A stretch of DNA of 15,614 nt from Actinomycetota bacterium (GTDB taxonomy: Bacteria; Actinomycetota; Thermoleophilia; Gaiellales; Gaiellaceae), in NCBI GenBank assembly GCA_005885565.1, contig VAXK01000013.1, positions 1-15,614 of the forward strand, read 5' to 3'. Of this stretch, positions 7,614 to 14,180 are shown in pieces. Under the pieces are notes generated by a model that saw only the letters and a list, made by a program, of their open reading frames with translations, had not been told where the DNA came from and searched no databases. A program made the translations under genes and the position numbers. The stretch's first letter is position 1, and each line of letters starts with the position of its first letter.

Positions 7614-8649
7614 GATCCCCCACGGCGAGGAACGCGCCCACGACCGCGAGGTAGGCGACGACCAGGACGGCGCCCTCCCAGCGGCGCGAGCGTCCGTTGG
7701 CGACCGCGATCCCGACGGCAACCGCGGCGGCACCCATCGCTCCGAGCTCCACCGGGCGGAACGCGAGCGAGAGCGCGGGCGTGACGGCGAACGAGAGCAG
7801 CGCGACCGCCGGGGTGACGAAGAGCGCGACCTGGGCGCTCGAGGAGACGGCGATCTCGCTCGCGAGCTCCGCGTTCCCGTGGCGGGCGATCACGATCGCG
7901 CCGCCGTGCTCGGCGGCGTTGCCGACGATCGCGACGATGACGGCGGCGACGAAGAACTCCGACAGGCCGGCGGCCTTCGCGAACGAGTGGAGCGAGTGGA
8001 CGAGGATCTCGCTGATGAGCGCGGTCGCCGCGGTCGCGATCCCGAGCGCGACGAGGGCGCGCGTCAGGGACCACCCCGTCGCGACACCGCCCGAGGCCGC
8101 GTACCGGCGCCGGTGCCGGCGGAGGTTGGCGACCGTCACGCCTGTGTAGAGCGCGAGCAGGACGACCGCGACGGGGATCCCCACCACGGCGAGCGAGTGG
8201 CGCTCCGGGTTGCCGTGGAAGCCCGGGACGGCGGGGACGAGGAACGCGAGCACGGCGACTGCGACGAGGAGGAGCTGGACGAGCAGCGACCTGCGGTCGA
8301 GCTCGGCCCGGTCGGGGCCGAGGAGCATGGTCACGCCGAGGACGAGCAGCAGGTTCGAGACGACGCTGCCGGCGAGCGAGCCGCGGACGACGTTCGGGAG
8401 CGCGTCGGCGACGGCGAGGAGCGCGATGATCAGCTCGGGCGCGTTGCCGAAGCTCGCGTTCAGGAAGCCGCCGATCCCCGGCCCCGTGTGCCCGGCCGCG
8501 TGCTCCGTCGCCTCGCCGATGAGCCAGGCGAGCGGGACGAGCGCGACCGCGGCGAGGAGGAAGAGCGCGACGTGCCCCGCGTGCAGGAGGTCGGCGACGA
8601 AGGTGGCGGGCGCGAGGACGAGCGACGCCCAGAGAAGCTTGCGCCCCAC
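7609..8649 (-). CDS. cax: Calcium/proton antiporter (CaCA superfamily, Cax type)
   Basis: 346 residues from GTG 8647-8649. The protein is almost wholly membrane-embedded, with about eleven helices arranged as two homologous halves. Each half carries the family's inverted alpha repeat: GNAPELI at 68-74 and GNAAEHGGAI at 243-252. The acidic residues Glu72 and Glu247 are the expected Ca2+/H+ exchange sites. A short His/Arg-rich loop (about 178-185, RRHRRRY) joins the halves. It would export cytosolic Ca2+ in exchange for protons. Length is in the normal 340-370 range for bacterial Cax. No Shine-Dalgarno is visible; TAGGGT (8658-8663) eight bases before GTG suggests a leaderless or nearly leaderless transcript. 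It is in the same direction as the ABC operon but 51 bases apart with a likely separate control site. Confidence 0.92.
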   Translation of the reverse strand: MGRKLLWASLVLAPATFVADLLHAGHVALFLLAAVALVPLAWLIGEATEHAAGHTGPGIGGFLNASFGNAPELIIALLAVADALPNVVRGSLAGSVVSNLLLVLGVTMLLGPDRAELDRRSLLVQLLLVAVAVLAFLVPAVPGFHGNPERHSLAVVGIPVAVVLLALYTGVTVANLRRHRRRYAASGGVATGWSLTRALVALGIATAATALISEILVHSLHSFAKAAGLSEFFVAAVIVAIVGNAAEHGGAIVIARHGNAELASEIAVSSSAQVALFVTPAVALLSFAVTPALSLAFRPVELGAMGAAAVAVGIAVANGRSRRWEGAVLVVAYLAVVGAFLAVGDR

Positions 8650-8720
8650 GGGGGCCTACCCTAACCGCGCGCTCCTCGGAGGCTTCCGCGCCTACCCCAC
8701 CGGGGCCGCTCTGTCAAGTC

Positions 8721-8749
8721 TTGCGGGCTTGTGCGGCGGTGCTCACAAT
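8721..8749 (+). promoter_or_regulatory. Predicted promoter giving a leaderless transcript of the Cys-rich gene
   Basis: TTGCGG (8721-8726), a 17-base spacer, then CACAAT (8744-8749). The -10 ends six bases before ATG 8756, so the expected +1 is the A of the start codon. No Shine-Dalgarno exists upstream. Confidence 0.45.
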
Positions 8750-8755
8750 TCCCAC

Positions 8756-9166
8756 ATGGAACCCCGGCCGGTCGAGCTCGCCACGGAGCTGCCGCTCCGC
8801 CCGCAGGACGAGCTCGAGTGCCGCCGCTGCGACGTCCACTGCGACAAGGTCGTCTATCCCGGAGCGTGCGTCGAGCGCGCGTGCCCGTTCCTCTACGCCT
8901 ACGAGGATCACGGCCACACCTTCGTCGGCTGCATGCAGAAGGTGTACGGCGTCGAGATCGACCTCGACCTGCTGCGCGCCGCCGAGCTGAGCGCAGGCGG
9001 CTTCGGCGCGGTGAAGGCCGTGCGCAGGCCGCTGCCGATGTGCTCGGTCGAGGTGGAGAGCTGCTACGAGAGCCGGGCCGACGAGCTCGGCTGCGTGAAC
9101 CCGGAGTTCTCGGAGCTCCCGCTCGGCGAGCCGACCTTCCGCGTCTTCGCCACGATCTCGGGCTAG
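8756..9166 (+). CDS. Nine-cysteine protein of unknown function
   Basis: 136 residues from ATG 8756. The frame is open far upstream, but that part is a shadow of the antiporter; the promoter and the absence of a leader favour this start. Cysteines stand at 22, 25, 29, 38, 43, 59, 96, 103 and 113. The first group is CxxCxxxC followed by C, C and C around DHGHTFVGC, with His52 and His54 as extra possible ligands. This looks like a metal-binding (zinc or iron-sulfur) module. A short alpha segment EIDLDLLRAAELSAGGFGAV links to a second cysteine cluster and the end CVNPEFSELPLGEPTFRVF. There is no signal peptide or membrane helix, so it is cytosolic. I do not recognise a named domain; very similar short proteins appear to occur in Actinomycetota. 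It is convergent with the degraded gene at 9167-9352. Confidence 0.8.
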   Translation: MEPRPVELATELPLRPQDELECRRCDVHCDKVVYPGACVERACPFLYAYEDHGHTFVGCMQKVYGVEIDLDLLRAAELSAGGFGAVKAVRRPLPMCSVEVESCYESRADELGCVNPEFSELPLGEPTFRVFATISG

Positions 9167-9352
9167 CTCGCGGTCGTCCTCGATCAGGACCTCGGGCATA
9201 TCTCGTCCCGCAACGTCGCCGTAGCTCTCGCCGGCCTCGACGTCGTCTGGGTCGCGGTGCGAGCTGAGGTAGTCGATCTGGGCGCCCTGCTCCCGCCAGC
9301 ACCGAAGCTTCGCAACGACACCGTCGACGGGCAAGAACACGAGCAACCGCAT
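9167..9352 (-). pseudogene. Degraded remnant of a conserved hypothetical gene (VLIEDD family)
   Basis: From ATG 9350-9352 the minus frame reads MRLLVFLPVDGVVAKLRCWR, then QGAQIDYLSSHRDPDDVE, AGESYGDVAGRDMPEVLIEDD, and runs antisense into the neighbouring gene. I know intact proteins of about 150-170 residues that begin MxVLVFTEGTxLMH, then have VxKLxxWxxQGAEIxYLTSRR, a RHGFPxGxLLxR link, ExYxDVAExxMPDxLIEDDCESIGG, and a further tail. Compared with these from memory, this copy lacks the segment after MRLLVF, the link after DPDDVE, and everything after IEDD. The ATG starts eight bases after the MFS stop, in the same operon direction. I call it a remnant with at least three losses; a short functional variant is the alternative. 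Function of the family is unknown to me. Confidence 0.5.
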
Positions 9353-9360
9353 CGCGCCGT

Positions 9361-10506
9361 TCAACGCTCCGCCAACGGGCGCAGGGCTATGAACCCGGCG
9401 ATCGGGCACAGCGCGACGAGGAGGAACCCGAGCCGCCAGGACGCCGCGCCGACGACGGCGGCGAAGCCGATCGGGAAGACGATGCCCCCGAGCGCGAGCG
9501 CCGTCTGCTGGATGCCGATCGCGGCGCCGCTCCGGGCCGCGCCCGCACGCTCCGCCGCGGCCGTGTAGGACAAGCCGTTCCATGACAGTCCGAGCGTGCC
9601 GGCGACGAGGAGCGAGGGGACGAGGAGCCAGGTGCTCGCGTCGACGAGCGCCGCCGAGACCGCGAGCGCCACGGCGAGCGTCGCGCCGATCCGCCGCAGG
9701 GGGACGATCCGGGCCCCGAGGCGATCCGACCAGCGGCCCGCGCCGACGCGGGCCGCGCCGCCCAGCACCTGGATCGCCGCCAGCACACCCGCGGCGGCCC
9801 CGTTCGAGAACCCGCGCTGCTGGTGCAGGAAGAGCACGACGAACCCGGCGACGGCGATCTGCCCCGCGAGGTAGAGCGTGCTCCCGCCGCAGAGCAGCCA
9901 GAGGCGCCGGTCACGCAGCGGCCGGACGATCTCCGCCTCCAGCTCGCCCGCCGGCGCGTCGCGGAGCAGGACGACCCCGACAACCGCGCCGATCCACGAG
10001 CCGACGGCGAGCGCGACGAACGACCAGCGCAGGCCCGGCCCGGCGGCGAGCGCCGGCAGGAGGACCGCGGCGATCGCGCCCCCGAGCGGCACCGCCGTCT
10101 GCCGGATCCCGAGCGCGAGGCCCCGTTCGGCCGGCGCGAACCAGCTCATCACGGCGCGACCGCTCGCGGACTGGACGCAGCCGCCGAGCGCGCCGGCGAG
10201 CGCGAGCAGGGCGACGAGCGCACCGTAGCTCCCGGCGAACGCCGCGCCGGTCACCGCCACGCCGCAACCGGAGAGGCCGAGCGCGATCGTCGTCCGCTCG
10301 CCGATCCGGTCGGCGAGGATCCCCCACGGCAGCAGCGTGACGACGAGGCCGATGTTCACCGCCGCGAGCACGACCCCGACCTGCGCGAGGCTCAAGCCGT
10401 AGCGGTGCTGGATCGCAGGCGCGACCGAAGCGAGCCCGATCAGCAGCGCCGAGAAGCTCGCCTGCGCAGCGACGCCCGCGCCGAGGATCGTCCAGCGATA
10501 CCTCAC
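9361..10506 (-). CDS. Major facilitator superfamily transporter
   Basis: 381 residues from GTG 10504-10506, which overlaps the nfo stop as GTGA, so its translation is probably coupled to nfo; the longer open frame upstream is a shadow. Twelve hydrophobic helices are visible. The MFS motif A appears in the first half as WGILADRIGERTTIAL (about 61-76), and the second half has the related loop GRWSDRLGARIVPL. A cytosolic loop around DAPAGELEAEIVRPLRDRRLW divides the two six-helix halves. The family moves small molecules using the proton gradient; drug or organic-anion export is likely, but the substrate cannot be assigned. Sitting between a DNA repair nuclease and a decayed gene gives no functional hint. 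Confidence 0.9.
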   Translation of the reverse strand: MRYRWTILGAGVAAQASFSALLIGLASVAPAIQHRYGLSLAQVGVVLAAVNIGLVVTLLPWGILADRIGERTTIALGLSGCGVAVTGAAFAGSYGALVALLALAGALGGCVQSASGRAVMSWFAPAERGLALGIRQTAVPLGGAIAAVLLPALAAGPGLRWSFVALAVGSWIGAVVGVVLLRDAPAGELEAEIVRPLRDRRLWLLCGGSTLYLAGQIAVAGFVVLFLHQQRGFSNGAAAGVLAAIQVLGGAARVGAGRWSDRLGARIVPLRRIGATLAVALAVSAALVDASTWLLVPSLLVAGTLGLSWNGLSYTAAAERAGAARSGAAIGIQQTALALGGIVFPIGFAAVVGAASWRLGFLLVALCPIAGFIALRPLAER

Positions 10507-11351
10507 GCCCAGCGGGCGTGCAGCTCTTTGAGCTTTCGGACCTCGTCGGCGTCGGGGCCGTGGCCGTCCTTGCCCGGCACCTCGAGGAGCGCGGGGAGGC
10601 CTTGCAGGCGCGGGTGCGAGACGAAGACGCCGAGCTCCTCGCCGATCAGCCCCTCGCCGATGTTCGCGTGCCGGTCGCGGTTCGAGCCGAGCGGGGCGGC
10701 CGAGTCGTTCACGTGCAGGGCGCGGAGCCGCTCGAGCCCCATTCCCGTGTCGACCTCGTCCACGAGCCGGTCGAGCTCCTCGCGCTTGGACACGTCCACG
10801 CCGGACACGAAGAGGTGGCACGAGTCGAGGCAGATCCCGAGGCGCGGGTGCGCGTCGAGGCGGTCGAAGAGCGTGGCCAGCTCGTCCAGCGAGCGGCCGA
10901 TCGTCCCGCCTGCGCCGGCCGAGTTCTCCATCAGGAACCAGGTCCGGTCGCCGCAGAGCTCGAGCAGCTCGCGCATCGCGCCGCAGACCCGCTCGATGCC
11001 GGCGTCGAACCCGGCTCCGAGGTGCGAGCCGATGTGGAAGACGACCGCGTCGGCCTCGACCCCGCAGGCGACCTCGATCGTGTTCCGGAGCGAATCGACC
11101 GACTTTCGGTACAGCTCGTCGTCGGGGCTCGCGAGGTTGACGAGGTAGAGCGCATGACAGATGACGGCGCCGATCCCCGTCTCGGCGCGGCGCTCCTTGA
11201 AGCGCTCGAAGCTCTCCGGTTTGTGGTTCGTCGGCCGCCAGGCGCGGGGGCTCTGCGTGAAGACCTGCACCGCGTCGCAGCCGAAGCCCTCGGCGCGGTC
11301 GATCGCCGTGTGGATGCCGCCCGAGGAGGAGACGTGCGCGCCGAAGAGCAC
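10503..11351 (-). CDS. nfo: Endonuclease IV (apurinic/apyrimidinic endonuclease)
   Basis: 282 residues from GTG 11349-11351. The enzyme cuts the backbone 5' of abasic sites during base excision repair, using three zinc ions in a TIM barrel. All nine metal ligands are present: His66, His106, Glu142, Asp176, His179, His213, Asp226, His228 and Glu258, each exactly three less than the E. coli numbering. The three signatures are readable as FGAHVSSSGG (3-12), GICLDSCHLFVSG (172-184) and the loop GSNRDRHANIGEG (222-234). Length equals the usual 280-285. There is no Shine-Dalgarno; TAGCCT lies six bases before GTG, giving a probable leaderless mRNA. It is divergent from gltX across 24 bases and coupled to the MFS gene by a four-base overlap. 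Confidence 0.96.
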   Translation of the reverse strand: MLFGAHVSSSGGIHTAIDRAEGFGCDAVQVFTQSPRAWRPTNHKPESFERFKERRAETGIGAVICHALYLVNLASPDDELYRKSVDSLRNTIEVACGVEADAVVFHIGSHLGAGFDAGIERVCGAMRELLELCGDRTWFLMENSAGAGGTIGRSLDELATLFDRLDAHPRLGICLDSCHLFVSGVDVSKREELDRLVDEVDTGMGLERLRALHVNDSAAPLGSNRDRHANIGEGLIGEELGVFVSHPRLQGLPALLEVPGKDGHGPDADEVRKLKELHARWA

Positions 11352-11375
11352 GGAGCAAGGCTAACGTTGCGCCGG
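11352..11375. promoter_or_regulatory. 24-base divergent gap with overlapping -10-like boxes for nfo and gltX
   Basis: On the plus strand TAACGT (11362-11367) stands eight bases before gltX ATG. On the minus strand TAGCCT (11358-11363) stands six bases before nfo GTG. The boxes overlap by two bases, and neither gene has room for a leader or Shine-Dalgarno. The match to consensus is weak (TAnnnT), and -35 boxes would fall inside the opposite coding region. Confidence 0.35.
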
Positions 11376-12632
11376 ATGAGCGTCCGCGTCCGCATGGCGC
11401 CGAGCCCGACGGGCTTCCTGCACATCGGCGGGGTGCGGACCTTCCTCTTCAACTGGCTCTTCGCGCGCCGGCACGGCGGTGAGTGCCTGCTCCGGATCGA
11501 GAACACGGACACGGGCCGCGAGGTGGCCGAGGCGGCGCAGCAGATCCAGGACTCGCTGCGCTGGCTCGGGATCGAGTGGGACGGGCCGGTGACCTTCCAG
11601 CTCGACCGGCTCGAGCGCTGCCAGGCCGAGGCGCGGCGGCTCGTCGCCGAGGGCGCGGCCTACGAGGACGAGGGAGCGATCCGCTTCCGCATGCCCGACG
11701 AGGGCTCGACCGCCTACGACGACCTCGTCCTCGGCCGGATCGAGGTCGACAACCGGACGATCGAGGACCTCGTCATCCTCCGCTCGGACGGCCGCCCGAC
11801 CTACAACTTCGCCTCGCCGGTCGAGGACTGGCTCGATGGGATCACGCACGTCGTCCGCGGGGCCGACCACATCTCGAACACCCCGAAGCAGATCCACGTC
11901 CTCCGTGCGCTCGGCGCCGAGCCGCCGCAGTACGCGCACGTGCCGAACATCAACGGCGCCGACGGGAAGAAGCTCTCGAAGCGGCACGGCGCGACCTCGC
12001 TCGACGACTTCCGGCACGCAGGCTACCTCCCCGAGGCGCTCGTCAACTTCCTCGCGCTCCTCGGCTGGAGCTTCGACGACAAGACGACGATCATGAGCCG
12101 CGGCGAGCTGATCGAGCGCTTCTCGCTCGACCGCGTCCAGCCGAGCCCCGCGACGCTCGACTACCAGAAGCTCGACTGGATGAACGGCGTCTACATCCGC
12201 GCGCTGCCGCTCGACGAGCTCGCGGAGGCGCTCGTCCGCTACCTGCGCGAGGAGGGCTACGACTGGGACGAGGAGCTCGTGCGCCGCGCGGCGCCGCTCG
12301 TCCAGGAGAAGATCAAGCGGCTGGGCGAGTTCCCGGACTTCGCTCGCTTCCTCTTCGAGGACGTCGAGCCGGACACGGCGCTCCTCGACGGAAGCCGCCC
12401 GATCCTCCGGGCCGCGGCCGAGCGGCTCCGCGAGGTGGAGCCGTTCAGGGCCGAGCCGATCGAGCAGGCGCTGCGCGATCTCGCCGCCGAGCTCGACCTC
12501 TCGCCGCGGAAGGCGTTTCAGCCGATCCGCGTCGCCGTCACCGGCTCGACGGTCTCACCGGGGCTCTTCGAGAGCCTCGAGCTCCTCGGGCGCGAGCGGG
12601 TGCTCGAACGCCTCAGCGCGGCCGGATCCTGA
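11376..12632 (+). CDS. gltX: Glutamyl-tRNA synthetase, zinc-module-less form
   Basis: 418 residues from ATG 11376. A cytosolic class I synthetase that charges tRNA-Glu; in Actinomycetota lacking GlnRS it commonly also mischarges tRNA-Gln for the amidotransferase route (family knowledge, not visible here). The HIGH-type motif PSPTGFLHIGG is at 9-19, with HIGG at 16-19. GRPTYNFASPVEDWLDGITHVVRGADH-type active-site residues lie at 139-165, and the KMSKS-type motif KLSKRHG is at 199-205. The helical anticodon-binding part runs from about 290 to the end. The protein is about 50 residues shorter than E. coli GltX because the CYC...CRC cysteine segment between EGAAYEDEG and AIRFR (about residue 96-101) is absent. 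The reading frame and motifs are otherwise perfect, so it should be active. No Shine-Dalgarno; probably leaderless. Confidence 0.95.
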   Translation: MSVRVRMAPSPTGFLHIGGVRTFLFNWLFARRHGGECLLRIENTDTGREVAEAAQQIQDSLRWLGIEWDGPVTFQLDRLERCQAEARRLVAEGAAYEDEGAIRFRMPDEGSTAYDDLVLGRIEVDNRTIEDLVILRSDGRPTYNFASPVEDWLDGITHVVRGADHISNTPKQIHVLRALGAEPPQYAHVPNINGADGKKLSKRHGATSLDDFRHAGYLPEALVNFLALLGWSFDDKTTIMSRGELIERFSLDRVQPSPATLDYQKLDWMNGVYIRALPLDELAEALVRYLREEGYDWDEELVRRAAPLVQEKIKRLGEFPDFARFLFEDVEPDTALLDGSRPILRAAAERLREVEPFRAEPIEQALRDLAAELDLSPRKAFQPIRVAVTGSTVSPGLFESLELLGRERVLERLSAAGS

Positions 12633-12774
12633 ACGGCTTGGGCCGAGCGAGCGGGTCGAGTGCGCGCTGGAACTCGAGCCAGGCGCGCCTGCGGAACTGC
12701 ACGGTCGGCCGCGGCAGGTCCTTGCCCGCCGCAGGCCGCTCCGACCCCTCGGGTGCGCCCTCGCGGTTTGCCAT
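12613..12774 (-). CDS. Small basic protein of unknown function (53 residues)
   Basis: From ATG 12772-12774 the minus strand encodes 53 residues ending at TGA 12613-12615, overlapping the 3' end of gltX tail to tail by 20 bases. The N-terminal third is low-complexity (Gly, Ala, Glu, Pro). The remainder is denser: PTVQFRRRAWLEFQRALDPL, then ARPKPFRIRPR, a basic amphipathic stretch with no membrane helix or cysteines. About nine in ten third codon positions are G or C, in line with real genes here. It lies 34 bases downstream of the two-helix membrane protein gene on the same strand and may be co-transcribed. I do not recognise a family; function unknown. It is the only plausible content of the gap 12633-12808. 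Confidence 0.5.
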   Translation of the reverse strand: MANREGAPEGSERPAAGKDLPRPTVQFRRRAWLEFQRALDPLARPKPFRIRPR

Positions 12775-12788
12775 TTACGAGTGGTAAA
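12774..12788. promoter_or_regulatory. TTTAC-N5-GTAAA palindrome at the start of the small basic gene
   Basis: TTTAC (12774-12778) and GTAAA (12784-12788) are perfect inverted repeats around GAGTG, in an A/T-rich patch at the start codon of the 53-residue gene. It could be an operator or part of a -10 region; a chance palindrome of this length is also possible. Confidence 0.25.
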
Positions 12789-12808
12789 CGGCTGCCGCGG
12801 AGGGAGGG

Positions 12809-13375
12809 TTACGCCCAGCGGCGGAGCAGGGCGCAGGCGACGAGCGTCAGCCCGCCGGCCGCGAGCGGCCACTCGCCGACGAGCGCGCCGAGCGCGACGA
12901 CGATCGCTCCGAGGAGCGTCGCCGCGATCACGCGGGTGGCGACTCGCTCCGGATCCGCGGGCACGACAGCCGGCGGCTCGGGAGCGGGGACCAGGCGGAG
13001 CCGGGCGAGCCGGACGCGGAAGAGCGCCCCGCGCCACTCGTAGACGAGCGGCTCCGCGGCTTCCGAGCCTCCGTAGTCGACGGCCTCGGCGACCTCGGCG
13101 GTCGCGTCGCGTGCGCCCGCGAGCGCCGCCGCGAGCTCGGCGTGCGTCGCCTCCGCGTCGGCCGGAGGGGCGATCCCCGCGACGATCTCGCTCGCGGCGT
13201 GGAGCGTGTACTGGAGCCGCGGCAGCGTCTCGAGCTCGTCCGGGTCGGCGAGCCGTTCGGCCGGATCCGCCGCGAGCCGCTCGAGCCGGTCGAGCGCCTC
13301 CGAGAGGCCGCGCCAGAGACCGGCGATCTTCGTCGCGTAGCGCTGGCGGTCGTCGGTCCGGACGTCCTGCCTCAC
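12809..13375 (-). CDS. Two-helix membrane protein of unknown function
   Basis: 188 residues from GTG 13373-13375. Residues about 1-100 are hydrophilic and helical, rich in Ala, Glu and Arg (WRGLSEALDRLERLAADPAE), and could form a coiled-coil-like cytosolic part. A short segment PLVYEWRGALFRVRLARLRL follows at about 109-128, then a proline stretch (APEPPAVVP). Two C-terminal transmembrane helices at about 146-166 and 169-185 end in RRWA. There is no signal peptide, enzyme motif or cysteine pattern, so I cannot assign a function. A TATGAT box (13384-13389) eight bases before GTG is the best -10 in the window and suggests a near-leaderless transcript. It is divergent from the secreted repeat protein gene, with 32 bases between starts. 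Confidence 0.8.
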   Translation of the reverse strand: MRQDVRTDDRQRYATKIAGLWRGLSEALDRLERLAADPAERLADPDELETLPRLQYTLHAASEIVAGIAPPADAEATHAELAAALAGARDATAEVAEAVDYGGSEAAEPLVYEWRGALFRVRLARLRLVPAPEPPAVVPADPERVATRVIAATLLGAIVVALGALVGEWPLAAGGLTLVACALLRRWA

Positions 13376-13383
13376 CGCCGCCG

Positions 13384-13389
13384 ATCATA
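13384..13389 (-). promoter_or_regulatory. TATGAT -10 box of the two-helix membrane protein gene
   Basis: On the minus strand TATGAT (5 of 6 to consensus) ends eight bases before GTG 13375. No convincing -35 lies 16-18 bases upstream. There is no Shine-Dalgarno between it and the start codon. Confidence 0.45.
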
Positions 13390-13407
13390 CGTGGTAGGCA
13401 ATGGCCG

Positions 13408-14091
13408 ATGTTCACCACGCGTTTGCTCGCAGCGGCCGTGACCGCTTGTGCGGCATTCGGCCTGGGCGCCGCGGCGTCGGCCGTGCCCACGTGGCTCGCG
13501 CCGACCGGGCTCACGACCTCCGGTCGAGTGGCCGCCGCGAGCCTGGCCGTGGCGGCGACGGGCGAGGCGGTCGCGGTCTGGGATCGCGAGGTCGGCAGCG
13601 TCTGCGCCGATCAGCCTGCGAACCCGGCGTGCGTCCACGTCGTCGAGGCCCGTTCGCGCGCGGCGGGGGCGCACGAATGGGCGCCGCCCGTGGAGATCGC
13701 GCGACCGGGTGTCGGCGCGGCGCCGCAGGTCGCGGTCGATCCACGCGGCGACGCCGTCGCGGTCTGGTCGCACGACATCGGGGTCGACCGTGTGCTCCAG
13801 GCCTCTGTCCGGACCGGTCCGACCGGGACGTGGCAGGAGCCTGTCGACCTCTCCGAGCCGGCGACGTCGATCGGTGCACACCCGGTCGCGCTCGACGGGA
13901 CAGGCGATGCGATCGCGGCATGGGCGGACGCGACCACCGTTCGGGCGGAGTCGAGGCTGGCCGCCTCCGGCGTGTGGGGCTCGCCGGTGCCCCTCTCACG
14001 GTCCGGCCGCGCCGCTCCCGTCGGACCGAGCCTGGGCGTGGACGCCGCGGGCGACGCCGTGGTCGCCTGGTCGCTCTCGGGCGTCGTCTAG
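13408..14091 (+). pseudogene. Secreted repeat (propeller-like) protein, 5' fragment cut by an IS481-type element
   Basis: From ATG 13408 the frame gives a signal peptide MFTTRLLAAAVTACAAFGLG with an ASA cleavage site at about residue 25, so the intact protein was exported. It continues with about 45-50-residue repeats, each ending in a core like VAVDPRGDAVAVWSHD or LDGTGDAIAAWADA and beginning with a strand pair like LQASVRTGPTGTWQEPVDLS. This is typical of large secreted propeller-like proteins in Thermoleophilia-type genomes; role unknown. The frame stops at TAG 14089-14091, inside the CTAG target copy of the insertion sequence, after WSLSGVV. The same frame resumes after the element at 15148 with ASFRDGASGTW. 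No Shine-Dalgarno is evident before the ATG. The neighbouring minus-strand gene is divergent. Confidence 0.8.
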
Positions 14092-14092
14092 G
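14087..14092 (+). repeat. Left target-site copy, TCTAGG
   Basis: TCTAGG directly precedes the left end TGTAG of the insertion sequence; GCTAGG follows the right end. The shared CTAGG core fits the NCTAGN target known for IS481. The left copy supplies the TAG that ends the host reading frame. Confidence 0.6.
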
Positions 14093-14113
14093 TGTAGTTC
14101 CTGAGCACGTTGG

Positions 14114-14180
14114 TTCATCCGGGTCTCCTTGGAGGCTGAGAGCTGCCAAGCGACTCAGTCCGAAGGAGGACCCGGATGAA
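14114..14180 (+). promoter_or_regulatory. Inverted repeat that can hide the transposase ribosome site and start codon
   Basis: Left arm 14114-14130 (TTCATCCGGGTCTCCTT) is complementary to 14163-14180 (AAGGAGGACCCGGATGAA) with one bulged base, giving 17 pairs. The right arm contains the Shine-Dalgarno AAGGAGG and ATG 14176. The 32-base loop has a further CTGAG/CTCAG stem. A transcript entering from the host gene would fold this and block translation. Confidence 0.6.
14163..14169 (+). promoter_or_regulatory. Shine-Dalgarno of the transposase
   Basis: AAGGAGG lies six bases before ATG 14176 and decides the start. It is a perfect anti-16S match, unlike the leaderless-looking host genes. Confidence 0.75.

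Noticed and set aside
6910..8664. Long plus-strand open frame across the ATPase and antiporter genes
   Set aside because: It spans two clear genes on the opposite strand and is nearly all charged residues without domain features.
12633..12808. tRNA gene or rho-independent terminator after gltX
   Set aside because: No cloverleaf or stem followed by a T-run could be found; the interval is better explained by a small minus-strand gene.
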